From Celoporthe dispersa (Eukaryota > Ascomycota > Sordariomycetes > Diaporthales > Cryphonectriaceae): a stretch of 64,000 bases of DNA. The DNA lies in NCBI GenBank assembly GCA_016584495.1, contig WAID01000003.1, positions 6,962,501 through 7,026,500 on the forward strand, written 5' to 3'. Positions 45,761 to 57,479 of the stretch are shown here, in pieces; the first letter of the stretch is position 1, and each line of letters begins with the position of its first letter. The translations under genes were made by a program, and so were the position numbers. The notes beneath the pieces were generated by a model that was not told the origin of the DNA, did no database searches, and saw nothing but the letters and a program-made list of their open reading frames with translations.

Positions 45761-48437
45761 TGTGTTGTGGCCGTCGGTCTGGTGCTAGGCCCAGATGCAC
45801 AGAAAGAGAGAGAGAGAGAGAGAGAGAGTGTGTGTGTGTGTGTGTATGTGTGTATGTGCGAGAGGTAGAGGGAATAATCAAGCAGATAATCAGGGCTCAA
45901 GAGACGAGGGAGGGCGAATATTCTAGAAGGTTTTTCCATTACAGCCACTAAAGAACCTTTTCCGCTTCTTAAGTACCCTGAACCAACTGGGTTGCATATC
46001 AGATGTCATATTTACTTTCTCCCAAATCACTCCACAACTTCATGACCGTTTGTTCGGAAGTTTAAGACCACGGACCACACATTCCTGTCGCAGGCGTGGC
46101 CATCGTACGATGTCTAGTGGAGCCAAAAAAAATGGTTTCCCTGACGTCCAGTGGGAAGGGGAGAGAGAGAGAAGGGGGAAAAAAAGGGAAGGAAAAAAAA
46201 AAAGGAAAAAGTTAGATGTGTCCGCCCGCGTTCTCCTCTCATTCAACCCCCCCCCTCCCCCTCGCTCGGCTCGCAGGGAGCAAGTTACAGACCTCGTTAG
46301 ATTTGCTCACTCCTTCCTGGAGTAAGGCTGAGTCTAAAGGGGTAGTTCGACTCAATCTCGGCGGGTCCTCAAAGTTTCGAGGTTGCATTGGATCTTCTTC
46401 ACCGCAGATCGGTTAAGTCACACGCAGACCGCAGAACGCAGACGAGAGGAGCCCTCCAGGGTTTTTGTGATGTGTCGCCCTGGGCAAGGTTTTCATGACA
46501 GGTAGACTCTTTAAGAACCATGGGTGCCAAATTGTGTGTGTGTTTGTGCTCTGAACAGCGGTCTACGTAATCATTCTGGGTCCCTCTCCTCCCAGATTTC
46601 CACAAGGCGATAACTCCGACTCTGTCGGCAGGCCACTCTTTCTGCGCCGAAGGAGAGGAAGACAAGAAATCCTCAGAGCAAAGGCGGGCGTTATGTACAG
46701 GGCATTAATCAAACCTTCTCCACACAGACTCTGAATAGAATGTAACGTACAATGTGGAATGGGTATAAAAAAAAAGCCACACCGGGAAGCTCGGCTACGC
46801 TAAATAATGTGAACTGCGGCTCAAGAAGACTTTTACTGGTGAGAAGACCGTCAAGAGGACAAGGGACCTTAGGACCCTGTGATGCAAATATTATGTACTG
46901 TGTAGGCAGGCTCCATTTAATGCAAGGAACCAGGGAGATCCGGGGCCGGATGGGGTCTTCGTGGCAGGCACACACCCCCGTGGTGATCTTCTTGATAACT
47001 CCACCGTTCTAACAGTCGTGTCGTATGATGGTGACTGTGTTCCCTTCATCGGCCTTGCAGCCTTTTTTTGTCTCTGCTTCCCACAAGCCAGCACTGGTAG
47101 ATCCGCACACCGGGTTCGAGCCACGGATAAAGATCTCGATCCGACGCTCCGCTGCGCTGAGAACAAAGCACTAGACAACGTGATGGATGGTCGCCGCAGG
47201 ATTCGGAACCACACCCGATGACAGTTTCCTTGGCTCAGGGGCTTCTGTCAGTTCACTCCAAGTCTGGTACGGGTAACCTCGGCTGGATCCGCTGTTTCTT
47301 GCACCATCCTGCCCAAGCATTGTTCACGGCTTGCTGCGAGGAGGACAGGTTCGTGTTCAGTTTCAGTCCCAAAGTAAAATATAAAAATAAACACGAAGCT
47401 GACCCAATACGCGATTGTGTCGTACCGTATTGCGCTCGCTGTCCTGTGACTGCGGTACCTATGAAGGAAGACCAGACATCTCCCCGTCTCCGTGGCAGCA
47501 CTCTCTTTCTTATAGTCAAGGTGATTAAAAATACTCTAGCGGTCTAAGCCAACGCGGTGAATGTCAGGCAGGCATCAGCACTCCTTATCTTACAGTTCCC
47601 GCTACCACGCCAACAATGAATCTTGTTGCGTAGAAGTTCTGACTTTTGACCGGGTCCCCTGACCCCAACATAAACTCTTGCCCCCTTCTCTCGTGTGGAG
47701 ACCTGATGGAGTGAATTTGCTCTCCCAACTGTGTGACCTGTCACGCGACGTCAAGACTGGAGCAACCAGATGCATGCTTGTGATATGGGCACACCCCCCT
47801 TCAATTTGCTGGCTTCCTGACAGGAGCGGGATTCGTAATCCAGTGCGGAGGATTAGCACCGGCGGCGGATGCGCTGTCTCTGCTCCGGTCCACTTCTTCT
47901 GGCAGTCCTGCTGGGAAAACCGAGGTTTTGAGGAGAATCCGGAGCCCAAGAAAGACGACAATCTTACGTGCGTCAAAAAGAACAAAAAGAGAGAAAAGGT
48001 TCAGGATCGGCCAACAACCTGACACAAGGCCATACTATACCAGCAGCTGCTGTCATAAATCCATCGAGGAACCCAGATAACACCCTGCATGTTACCATGC
48101 ATGGCGAGATGAGAAAAATTAGAGTGCTGAGCTGCAACCTCGAACCCCGGGAGGGAGCACGGGAGGGGGCAGACTAGAACAACCCGGCCCAACGTCGCAA
48201 TCTGATAACCGACGATTATTACTGCTTCTGTCTCAAAGATGAAACGACGTCATCTTGTCGTGCTATTGGCCAAAAAACCCCCCCCCCCCAAAACCGAAAG
48301 AGAGAGAAAGAAAAAAAAAAAAGACCAAGCACGGGCCCTGCGGGTGGGTCATGACACAAACCTTGAGAGTCCACAACGCAAGAGAAGGACAGACCGGTGG
48401 CCAACAGCCATCGCCTGTGGCTGCATGATTTGATAAT
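45761..48437. other. Gene-poor region of about 2.7 kb
   Basis: Holds the flavohemoglobin promoter with its microsatellite, A-rich runs near 46130-46210, a C12 run at 48278-48289 and the promoter of the Asp-box gene. Several short overlapping frames between 46700 and 48000 have no recognisable family. Confidence 0.5.
45803..45858. repeat. Compound (GA)n(GT)n microsatellite upstream of flavohemoglobin
   Basis: A GA tract passes directly into a GT tract with a few TATG interruptions. It starts 43 bases upstream of the flavohemoglobin start codon, so probably in the 5' untranslated region or core promoter. Confidence 0.9.
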
Positions 48438-49685
48438 ATGCAAGCCAGTATTACACGCAGAAGGTCCATCGGAGTGGTATCTGTGGCCCTAACCTTCCTC
48501 CTTGCCCTGGGACTCTACAAGACAACGGCCCACACACGTTACAGGCCGCAGGTAACAGACAAGCTCAACCTCGACCTGCCAGATTCAGCTGCCGGTCCTC
48601 CTCCTTCCCCTGGGTCCCCCTCGACAGCCGAGCAGCTCTCACCCGGCACCTCCGGGCACGTCCTGGACGAGGACCTGGTGCTGCACAGTTCCCACGCCAC
48701 ATACCCTCGGCTGACTCGTCTCTCGGACGGCTCCATCCTGCTGGGTTTCACACACATCGAGGCGCCCACACACATCCTCACCATCAAGCGCAGCGTCGAT
48801 AACGGCAGGACCTTTGAGCCCTGGGGCGAGGTGACCCGATGCGATCACAACTGCGGCAACCTCTTCCTGCTCGAGGTGCCGGCGTCCGAAACCGAGCCCG
48901 CCCCGAAAGTCCTGGCCGCCTTCCGGAACCATGATGTCGTAGACCCCGTCAAGAACCGGAAACCCACGTATTTCCGCATCACGGTCTGTGAGTCGCTCGA
49001 CGGCGGCCGCACATGGAGATACCTGTCGCAAGCCGCGGAGAAGACGGCGCCCTGGGGCTTATGGGAGCCTTTTATGCGGATCGGCTCCGGCGGCGAGGTG
49101 CAGATGACGTACTCGCAGGAGCTGCAGGCAAGGGATCAGGACACCATGATGCGGGCGTCGTATGATCGAGGTCGGACCTGGACAGACGCAAGGACGGTCA
49201 CTGGCGCTGGGGAGTTGCTACGGGACGGGATGACGGGCATCGTGAGCACCACGGACCGAGGCCAGCCGGCGCTGGTCATGGTCTTCGAGACGACGAGGCA
49301 CAGGACGTTCTCGGTGGAGGCTGTTGTCTCGTATGATGACGGGTCCACCTGGGGCCATCGACAGGTTGTCTTCGAGGCGCAGCCCGGCGCAAATGCGGGG
49401 TCTCCACAGATCGAAGCCTTTGCGAACGGCGGATTGGCCACGGTGTTTATGACAGACATGGATGTGGATAAGAGGGACTGGCCGAGAAAGGCATCGGTCA
49501 AGACTATATTCGGTGGGCCTCTGGTGGACGGGGAAGTACAATGGCGGCAGGCTCCCCAGGCTGCCTGTCCTCCCTCGTCGTTCTGGCCGGGCGTCTTTAG
49601 GTTGAGTGATACTCAGCTGCTTGCAGTGTGCGATCACAGCGAGGGAGTCCGGGGCCGCATACTCGAATGGGACTTAGACTTATAG
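48438..49685 (+). CDS. Sialidase-fold (BNR/Asp-box) protein, possibly a secreted glycoside hydrolase
   Basis: A single exon of 415 residues. A signal anchor or signal peptide covers about residues 10-31. The domain is a beta-propeller with four Asp boxes of the SxDxGxTW type: SVDNGRTF (about 119), SLDGGRTW (186), SYDRGRTW (241) and SYDDGSTW (298). The first strand motif YPRLTRLSDGSILLGF is like that of fungal GH33/GH93-type enzymes (sialidases, exo-arabinanases), and the Cys pair near 135-139 is compatible with secretion. Substrate cannot be decided from this; exo-acting removal of sugar units from arabinan or a similar polymer is a reasonable guess. Frame intact, no intron. Confidence 0.75.
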   Translation: MQASITRRRSIGVVSVALTFLLALGLYKTTAHTRYRPQVTDKLNLDLPDSAAGPPPSPGSPSTAEQLSPGTSGHVLDEDLVLHSSHATYPRLTRLSDGSILLGFTHIEAPTHILTIKRSVDNGRTFEPWGEVTRCDHNCGNLFLLEVPASETEPAPKVLAAFRNHDVVDPVKNRKPTYFRITVCESLDGGRTWRYLSQAAEKTAPWGLWEPFMRIGSGGEVQMTYSQELQARDQDTMMRASYDRGRTWTDARTVTGAGELLRDGMTGIVSTTDRGQPALVMVFETTRHRTFSVEAVVSYDDGSTWGHRQVVFEAQPGANAGSPQIEAFANGGLATVFMTDMDVDKRDWPRKASVKTIFGGPLVDGEVQWRQAPQAACPPSSFWPGVFRLSDTQLLAVCDHSEGVRGRILEWDLDL

Positions 49686-50862
49686 GAGAGCAGAAAGGTT
49701 TTGTTTTGGTTTTGACGAACATGTACTTGTAGTGTGGTGGTCAAGATACCCAGAGAGAAGGAAAGAATTAATAGCACACACTTTGCAGTGATGAAAATTA
49801 GAATTAAATTATGAGCAACGGAGTCTCTCATCGGATTTTTTTAGCTTTTAGATGAAATACACCTCTTATAGGTTTCGTGAACTATTCAACATCTTGTGTG
49901 TGCTCATAGGTCAGTTGACACATGAACTCAAAGGATGATACTTGCAGTATTATTCTCGTTCCGTATCGCAGCGCTCCAAAGACGGTTTGCATGGGATAGA
50001 AAGTTCCCAATTTAAACGTCCAAAATATCTCTACGTACTTGAGCATGTTCCACCGGTACCATTTAGGTGCTCACCTTAAATAGAGTGTTATGCGAGGAGG
50101 GGAAGAAGAAGGGGGAAAAAAGGTTCTTTCGGAGCTCCGTCAATGTAACGCAGATAGCCAGGTTCGGGGGCAAACTGCGTTGCATCGTTTTTGTGAAGCC
50201 GCCCAAGACATGCGGAATCTGTCCCACTCTTCCTTAGACGACGTCGTACAAGACATGATGTCCGTAGAGCAACTACATAGCCCTAGTTGCCCCGGGGAGC
50301 TAGGGGATGGATTCATAGGGCGTCCGCTGCTTCTTAGAAATGCAACTTCATCAGCTTTCTCTTGATTTTCTGGATTGATATCCCCTGTGTGGTCGAAGAG
50401 AGGTGGCCGTCCATCGGTTTAGATCGATGACCTCCTATCAAAGCCGAGGGACCTGCGACACGACATTGTAAGTCCATATCCCTTTAGAATCTGGTCCAAA
50501 TATTCCAGTGTTATGACCGAGCCCACGGTGGGCGTCTCACCGCACAGACCTGCTAAAACAATCAAAGATGACCTTTAGCGAACGTCTAGAACTTGCCATC
50601 ACATTCTTGAGCCTCAGAGTCAAGCATCTACGACGAGAACCCAGCCCTGAAGACTGCCCTGGACGCTCCGGCGCGAAGAGAACCTCGTGCCGTTGCCTTT
50701 CAATCTTCAGGTCCTCTAGCCAAACCAGATCAATCTCCTCAAGCGAGCGCCTCAAACCTCTGTTTCAACAACTACCATACCTCCACTTCCGTACCTCAGC
50801 GTCTCCGGGCATCCCGCACAAAAGAATGGGTGCTGCTACGTCCCATCCAACACAGCCTCCAC
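49686..50862. other. Intergenic region, perhaps with an upstream part of the next gene
   Basis: AT-rich up to about 50560. From about 50615 the frame of the next gene is already open, without an ATG until 50863, so a spliced 5' exon (perhaps from ATG 50568 in another frame) may lie here. I could not fix it. Confidence 0.45.
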
Positions 50863-51621
50863 ATGACTCGAGGCGGAGCATGCCCTGGCTTTCTGAATCC
50901 AATCACTGTACGTCGACGGAGGAGCATCAGCTCAGAGCACCACGAGGGTCTCTGGACTGGGAGTCCCATAACCTTCAGGGATCTTCGCTATGAAGTCTCA
51001 CCCCCAAGTGGGCCTTCCAACGGCGACAGGGCCTTGATGACATACGACGTTCATGAAGTCGGAGTCCTGTCTTACATTGCTCGGCTGTCCGTTATCGAAA
51101 ATAGCATATACCAAGAAGATGCCGAGATACTCATCGTCCACTTCATCGGCACCGAGAGGGACTCCCGCGAGGAACCAAGGAGGCCACGAGCTCGGGACGT
51201 TCTCGCGGCGTTTTGGGTGCACGAAATAGGGCGAAGCCTCCAGCAACTTCGCGTAATACAGTTTCGAACTATCGTCGAGCCCACCACGAGGGATGTGGTG
51301 CGGGACTGCATCTGCCCGCTGCTAGACGTGGCATACGATCCGCTACGCGATGCGCCATGGGAGGACATAACCCTGTACGCCACTTCACTAGACGGAACCT
51401 TGCACCGGGCGTGGGACTTACTGTGTGGGCGCTCAAAATTGGTTCGGTGTGCTAGGGGCGTGCTGCGAGGGTCTGAGTTTATGGCGCATCTTGAAACCGG
51501 CGAGCGGCTGGATATTGCGCAGATAGACATTAGACAAACATATGACAAATACGGAGATCGAAGCAACTTTGACTTGAAAATCTATTTCGAACATCACGAC
51601 GTTCTGGAGGCGCTTGGATAA
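50863..51621 (+). CDS. Hypothetical protein
   Basis: 252 residues from the first ATG in an open frame that already begins near 50615, so the true N-terminus may be longer and spliced. The sequence looks like a folded protein (TYDVHEVGVLSYIARLSV, AEILIVHFIGTERD, HEIGRSLQQLRVIQFRTIV, DLKIYFEHHDVLEALG), with an arginine-rich patch near residue 90. No signal peptide, membrane segment or known domain is recognised. It could be a fungal lineage-specific protein. Confidence 0.5.
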   Translation: MTRGGACPGFLNPITVRRRRSISSEHHEGLWTGSPITFRDLRYEVSPPSGPSNGDRALMTYDVHEVGVLSYIARLSVIENSIYQEDAEILIVHFIGTERDSREEPRRPRARDVLAAFWVHEIGRSLQQLRVIQFRTIVEPTTRDVVRDCICPLLDVAYDPLRDAPWEDITLYATSLDGTLHRAWDLLCGRSKLVRCARGVLRGSEFMAHLETGERLDIAQIDIRQTYDKYGDRSNFDLKIYFEHHDVLEALG

Positions 51622-51897
51622 GTAAGTAGGTAGTCGGGATCGTCTCCTTCGGCTTTATGCAGGAGGACCGATCTGCAATAGAATGTAATTACTATGGCCT
51701 AAAGGATGTTCATCACATAAGGAACAAATGTCATTCGTGGATATAAAGTAAGAAGGAGAGGTTTTTGGATTTTGAAGGTGTTTTCTCTAAAAGAAAAAGA
51801 AAAGATGACCTCGCTAGAGTGACTGGTAGATAAGGCTTTGATACATAAATAAAAGATATGCAACTTCTCAGCAACACTGGCTCTGTAAACAAGCCTC

Positions 51898-53115
51898 TCA
51901 CTGCTGCCCCGCAACCCAATCCCCAACAACGCCCTTGAAGTCAGGCTTGTAAAGCCACTCGAGATCGAACTGCTCCTTCATCACGCCACTACCGGTTCCG
52001 ACAACCGTGTCACTGCTGGGCATCCGCCTCAGGTCAATCTGTCTATTCAGCTCCAGCACCTTGTCCACGCGGCCCTGTCGGTATGACTGCCAAAAGGTCA
52101 GCGCTTCCTGGTGGCTGGTGATATCCGAGGCACGACCCAGCAGCAAAGCCAGCATGTAGACGTCCTCAAAGGCCTGGTTGATGCCCTGCCCAGCTGACGG
52201 AGGGATAGCATGCGCCGCGTCGCCGAGGATGATGACGCGGCGCGTGTCGGAAGCCCACTGATCGAGCCTAGGCACAATGAAGAATGGCCAAATGTTCAGC
52301 TTGGATGTGCTGATGTGTGATGTGGCGTTGTGGACGATCTCGGGGAATAGCTCGTTGTCTTGCTGCAAGAAGCGCACTGCGTCTTCCTTGGACTCGAGCG
52401 TCTTCTCCCAGCCGGCCTCTCTCTCTTCAAGCACCCGTCGTTGTTTTCCGATGAGCACCTCTGAGCCATCTGGCTCCTGGGGCGCGATGACAAATGCGCC
52501 GTTGGGGGAGGTGATGGTGACAGGGATGTGGTAGCCCTCCGGAAGCTTCAGCTGGGCTCTGGGAACTGCTGCTGTGATCCCCGCCATGTGGACGAATTGT
52601 GGCTCCAGGTCTGGATACAGGTGGCGTCGGACTTTTGAATGGATACCATCAGCACCGACGAGGAGCCGGGCTGTCTCTGTGGTGCCGTCTGAAAAGGCGA
52701 AGGTGACGCCGTCCTGCTCGTCTTTGACCACATGGGAGAATCTTTTCCCGAAGACCACCGGAATACCCTTGTCCTTCAGCTCCTCGACAAGTGTATCGAT
52801 TAGGACATGCCTGTAGACACGAAGAGCTTGGAAGCCATATTTTTCCTGACTCCCAAATTCATACGTCTCGAGCAGGTTGCCAGGCACGTCCTTGAATTCC
52901 AGCATGTCGAAGTTGTAGCCCTTGGACTTGACCTTGTTGTACAGGTCGAGGGCGTGCAGAACTCGCAGCGCATTGGGAGACAACATCACAGCACCGCCGA
53001 TATTAAGAGGCGCAGGGCGAGACTCATAGACTGTTGATGGGATCCCCTGCTGGTGGAGGGCAAGTGCCAGGGTGAGGCCGGAAAGCCCAGCGCCAATGAT
53101 CTTGATGGTAGACAT
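51898..53115 (-). CDS. FAD-dependent monooxygenase (salicylate hydroxylase-like, group A)
   Basis: A single exon of 405 residues from ATG 53115; the in-frame ATG at 53229 would add 38 residues before the FAD fold and is unlikely. The Rossmann motif is IIGAGLSGLTLALAL (residues 6-20), the DG motif VGADGIHSKVR (about 150) and the GD motif ILGDAAHAIPPSAGQGINQAFED (about 295, first part quoted), all of the UbiH/PHBH-type group A flavin monooxygenases. Such enzymes hydroxylate or epoxidise aromatic and polyketide-like substrates with NAD(P)H and O2. No neighbouring biosynthetic gene indicates the substrate. A perfect hairpin-forming palindrome lies about 180 bp upstream. Confidence 0.88.
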   Translation of the reverse strand: MSTIKIIGAGLSGLTLALALHQQGIPSTVYESRPAPLNIGGAVMLSPNALRVLHALDLYNKVKSKGYNFDMLEFKDVPGNLLETYEFGSQEKYGFQALRVYRHVLIDTLVEELKDKGIPVVFGKRFSHVVKDEQDGVTFAFSDGTTETARLLVGADGIHSKVRRHLYPDLEPQFVHMAGITAAVPRAQLKLPEGYHIPVTITSPNGAFVIAPQEPDGSEVLIGKQRRVLEEREAGWEKTLESKEDAVRFLQQDNELFPEIVHNATSHISTSKLNIWPFFIVPRLDQWASDTRRVIILGDAAHAIPPSAGQGINQAFEDVYMLALLLGRASDITSHQEALTFWQSYRQGRVDKVLELNRQIDLRRMPSSDTVVGTGSGVMKEQFDLEWLYKPDFKGVVGDWVAGQQ

Positions 53116-54034
53116 GATGAGAAATTCGAGGTCGATTGAGTAAAAGAGGCGGTGTTCGATAGAAATGAACTTGTCGTTGTAAATGCAATTATTCTCTTGA
53201 TGATGAAGCAATACAAATATGATATTCAACGGCGGCCTTCGAAGTATTAAATATCTTTTTACAATATCGTAGTTTCACTTACAAGCGAAAGGCCGAAAAG
53301 CCCGAGATATGTCGGGCTTTTAAGTGCCCCGGGGATTTCGGTGCTGATGAGAGCTGGCTGCAACTCCTTTAACTTCTCGTCCGCCTAAATCCTTGTCATA
53401 AGCTGTACCATAAAAATCATATCAAGTTTGTCTCCACCCTATGCAGTGTATGTGAGTGATTACCACAAACCCCCCCCCCCCCCAAAAAAAAAACCTACGA
53501 GCACGTCGGTCGCATGTCCAGAATCATTGGCCTGCCCTGGGAGGCAGAGTCGGTGAACAGGACGGCACATTTACCATATTACATGATTGCACATCATTAC
53601 AAAATCTCGCGTTCCTTCTCGGGTGTTCGGCATGACTAAATCCAGGCAGCGTGTTTCTGTGCTTTGCGATAGGCTTTCGAGTCTGCACATGCTCTAGATT
53701 TACATATATACGGCATAGATCCAAAAGAGATACAAGTTTTCTGCACCAATCGATACCTCGTAATGTATATTGATATGTGATATGTCATTGACTTTGCCTC
53801 TTAAGACAGAAACATTATCATATGCAGTATAATATGTTGGCGGTCAACATAGTAGTGCGAGGCACGCTAGCAGAGTCCGAGTTTAGGCATCACATCGTAT
53901 AGAAGCAATGATCTTCGTGTGCATACTTGTGGTTCAGAATAACAAGCGGTATCTCGGTGCTTTTGGGTCTTGTAGAGGTTGGATCGTTGAGTGACCTCAG
54001 CGTCCTGTAGCATGACCCCCATTACTTCCATATT
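53116..54034. other. Promoter region of the FAD monooxygenase and spacer
   Basis: Holds the palindrome at 53296-53321, a CCCCGGGG palindrome just after it, and a C14 tract followed directly by A10 (53470-53493). Nothing coding seen. Confidence 0.55.
53296..53321. promoter_or_regulatory. Perfect 10-bp inverted repeat upstream of the monooxygenase
   Basis: AAAAGCCCGA, a 6-base centre (GATATG), then TCGGGCTTTT. The core is CCG-N8-CGG, the kind of everted pair bound by some Zn2Cys6 regulators. It is about 180 bases before the start codon. It could also form an RNA hairpin if transcribed. Confidence 0.5.
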
Positions 54035-56193
54035 TCAAACTTCCCACTTCGCCGAGTACCATTCCAAGTCCTCAATGCACCATGCAGACTCAGAATTGCC
54101 CTGTTGAGCACTTCTGACTTCGCTGCGAAGTCTTAAGCAGGCGGTTTCAGTAGTGCTTAACATGCCCTCTGGGCCCGAGATGTAGACCCAGGCTTTTGGT
54201 GTTGAGCTAATCAAGGTGCTCACAACAGCCGTTGTCTTCTCGCCCCCCTGATCCGTCCGGCACAGTATCTCTTGTAGATATGATGAGGCTTCGATGCGAC
54301 CAGACTCAGAGCTCACATGAACCCTTATATCCATGGTGCTTACGCCCCTGGCCATATCTTCCAATTCTCTCCACTCACGGAGGCTCGACATGGCTTGGTC
54401 CCTCACTGTCCAAAGCAGGAAGAATTTTGCCTGCGTCTCGTGACGGCGATTTCCCAGCCACCAGCTGGCGAGACTCCATGCCCCAGTTATTCCGGACCCC
54501 CCACAATGCAGATGACTCTCGATGCGGCGAGGTATCCAGTATCAGTGGGAATGTACGGGCCATCGACTCGCACCTCAATGTCTTTCCGAGCTCCCGTTGA
54601 CGGCACTATTGCGCCAAGTTTCCAGGTCCATTCTGGGACATGTTAGAGGTTTCTCTGGCAGCCTGGAGCGCTATGCTAGGTAGAAGAAGTACTAACCCTT
54701 ATTCAGCCTCTTCTGCTTTTTTCTTTCCCCGAGCTCTCTGGAACAGAAGGACCGGCCCCCCGGTGGTAGATTCAATCTTTGCAGCAGTAAAAGGGTGATT
54801 TTGTAGCCTGCTGATCTCTGGAAACATCACGCTGTAGGACTGGATCGGTCGGTCTACCTTTAGTTGTTTTTCTGCCGCGCCGTCATCGTCCGTTTGCCTT
54901 GTCGCCGTGACGGGCAACTGAATGCGGTACCAGCCATCACCAACATTCTCCACCATGCCGGTCCTCTTCCGCATCAATTTACTGGCTCTCCAGACCCAGT
55001 CAACCAGTAGAAGGATCAAGCCAGGTAGGAGGAAGTAGAAGTCTGTGCCTATGACGTTCGATAGTCAGCAGGTGATTGATAGTCGAGATGTCTTGAACGC
55101 TATCTCTCAAGAAGCGACGACGACGCCTTTTGCCGAGGCGGCACTTCGTCTCCTGTTCTGACGGCCGAAGACCTTGTCAAAAATAGTATGGAAGTATATG
55201 TTGTGAGCTTACTGGCATGCGCGCATGCAAGAACAAACGCGGAAATACTGCAGAAAATGTGCAAGTAATAAAATACATTATAGTGGCTTCTTCGAAGCGC
55301 AGCCAGGGACGTGATGATGATGACGAAAAACAAGGCAAGACTGCACACGCCACTCGTGATGGGGAAGTGTGACGACCATGCGCTCGCTGCTATCGCCTCA
55401 GGAAACGTTTGTGCAGGGTTGTCGGGGTTCCAAGACAATTCTTTTGGTGTTAGCACGTCTTGCGTTGAGTTGGATGACATAGACACCCAGGTGGGATCAA
55501 GCCAGCTGATAAAGCTCTGGGTGAATGCGAATGAGTAAGATAATTAGGACTCAACAAGTGGGGACATCAGGTACTCACGCAGTAGGCCATTGCATGTGCA
55601 AAAGCGGCTGCGAATAGCAAGTATGCGATCAATTTGTGTGCATATAACAACGTGCTCTGATGCAGCTGGAATACCTGACCGAGGATGCTGTTCCTCGACA
55701 CAGGAATGATTACAAGGCCTAATAGGAGGTCGGCATGGTGTCCTATTACACCTGTGATAGCCAGACGCATCTGCGCCAGCGCCCAGCCGAAGGGGTCAGT
55801 CTTGAGCCCCCAATAGCCAAGTAGAGGCTGGAGCCAAATCCATGTGGTTCCCACATTGACGGCGACGATCCATAATGCCAGTGCGAGACCACCGAGGCTG
55901 ACTCGTCTTTTCAGTACAGGCAACTCGTGCCGCACCAGGTAATAGTTGCTGATCTGTCGAGCCCTGGGCGACACGGCGCGGATGTATAGAAAACAGACAG
56001 TAGTCGCTAGGAAAGCGTAGAAGGTGGCGATGTGTACCCGGGTCGGGCGAGGAAGATAAGATTCTGGGCAGATCGATGCATAGCAAGGAGTATATGTGAG
56101 TCCCAAAGCCAAGCCTGTCGATAGAGCAAGGACAGCAAGGAGAAAGATAGTCTGGATAGGTCGTTTCATGGTCGCAAGGTCGAGCACAGACAC
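54035..56193 (-). CDS. FRE-type ferric reductase (two frame breaks)
   Basis: Four exons: 56193-55579, 55516-55213, 55048-54697 and 54632-54035, with introns of 62, 164 and 64 nt. About 622 residues. Several membrane helices and the heme histidines sit in exons 1-2 (LHQSTLLYAHKLIAYLL, FYYLHIFCSISAFVLACAH). The FAD site is NHPFTAAKI in exon 3; the NADPH site VGGPGITGAW and the family end WYSAKWEV are in exon 4. This plasma-membrane flavocytochrome reduces Fe(III) or Cu(II) before uptake. Exon 3 needs one A fewer (run 54717-54722, T on the + strand) to reach its GTTAGT donor in frame; exon 4 needs one G more near 54492 to pass an internal TAA. Both fixes restore conserved sequence, so the stops are not convincing. 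An alternative start is ATG 56169. Confidence 0.85.
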
Positions 56194-57479
56194 AGGTCAG
56201 GATGTCGAGCCCATCTTTCTGGTCTTCCCGGTTGAGGGCCAAGCTGTCCCATAATTATGCTCTTTCTCTTGTGTCTCCGTTTCTATCTCTCGCACGTCTT
56301 CTCTATAGAACAACATCTTTCCCCAGCTGTGACGTGATCGCTGCGGTCTCGGTTCATTGTCTCGGCTTATTAGCTTTTGGCCGATGGTCTACTTCAGCCC
56401 ACCACTATTAGCCCGGTCATATGGAAAGACAGTCGTCGTCAGCCATGCCGCAACTCTGCGACGCAAGCATGAGGAATTCTCGCATCGAGGTGAAGCTATG
56501 CCATCGGTGTGGGCGTGGTAATTTGTGTTGTCATTCCTACAGTATTCCGGCGCCATCGATGAGATATGCTACTTGCGGGTTGTCCCGTCAAAAAGGCTCA
56601 AGGGCGGATACAAATGAAGCAATTATTATAGGCTAAAGCTGGAAACTTTTATATTGCTTTGAGAACCTAGTTCTGAGGTGGATTTTTTTTGGGGACCATA
56701 TAAATCTCAAGAATTTCATCATGTGCTTAGAAGAATATATAGAATATAACATGGCACAGGAGGAGCAGCAAGTAGCGAGGCTAGTTCTACAAACAGAATC
56801 TTCAAAACGGATAGTTAATAACTACGAACATGGTGTTTCAGGAGAACCCACAGGCAGCGTAGCTTTGATAGTGTACCGCCCCCCTGAGATTTGTGTTATG
56901 TATGGTCAGCAATGCCAATGCGCTTTCGAAGACCTGAAACGAGAATCAGCTCAATGCTACCACCGTTGATGACCCGAGGAAACTTTCCTTATGATAGGGT
57001 GTTTGACGTGAGACGCAAGGCTTCGGGGAGTCAAAGTGTGGCTAGAAAGGACGCTGAGGTAGGCCTGCTCGGTCTCGGTGCCATGTCGGGCCAAGATCTT
57101 TTGACAACAAAATCCTCATGTCCCTTGTACTGCAACCCACTCGTTCCCCCCTTCGGTCTGTTCATGTCACAGCACAATCCATTACTTTGAGCTTAAGCGG
57201 CCGTCAGGAACTCAATAACATATATCACACAAAGCGACTGCTCTTCGTTAACACGCGGGATAGAGTCAGGTCATTCATTTTACCTAGCCAAGTGGCGGTG
57301 AAATTCCAGGAACAGATTAGAAAACGTCTCCCCCTTCCTCTCGGGGGGTTTTTTTATCCCGGCCTCTTCCATGCGCTACATAATAACTAGTTGTACGTAA
57401 TTTACAGAAGATTAGCTGGCTTTCAGTGCAGACATCTTTGTCATCCCGTAAACAGGATACCAGCAGTTCCCTCCTCCTC
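56194..57479. other. Intergenic region
   Basis: Ferric reductase promoter and 3' flank of the coiled-coil gene. Short frames here have no support. Confidence 0.5.

Noticed and set aside
47090..47130. A tRNA-like T-loop (GGGTTCGAGCC)
   Set aside because: The flanking bases do not form acceptor, D or anticodon arms.
54035..56193. Two separate genes or a truncated reductase, because of the in-frame stops at exon 3's end and near 54490
   Set aside because: One-base corrections at an A6 run and near a G run restore the splice phase and the NADPH motif VGGPGITG, so a single gene with sequence errors is simpler.
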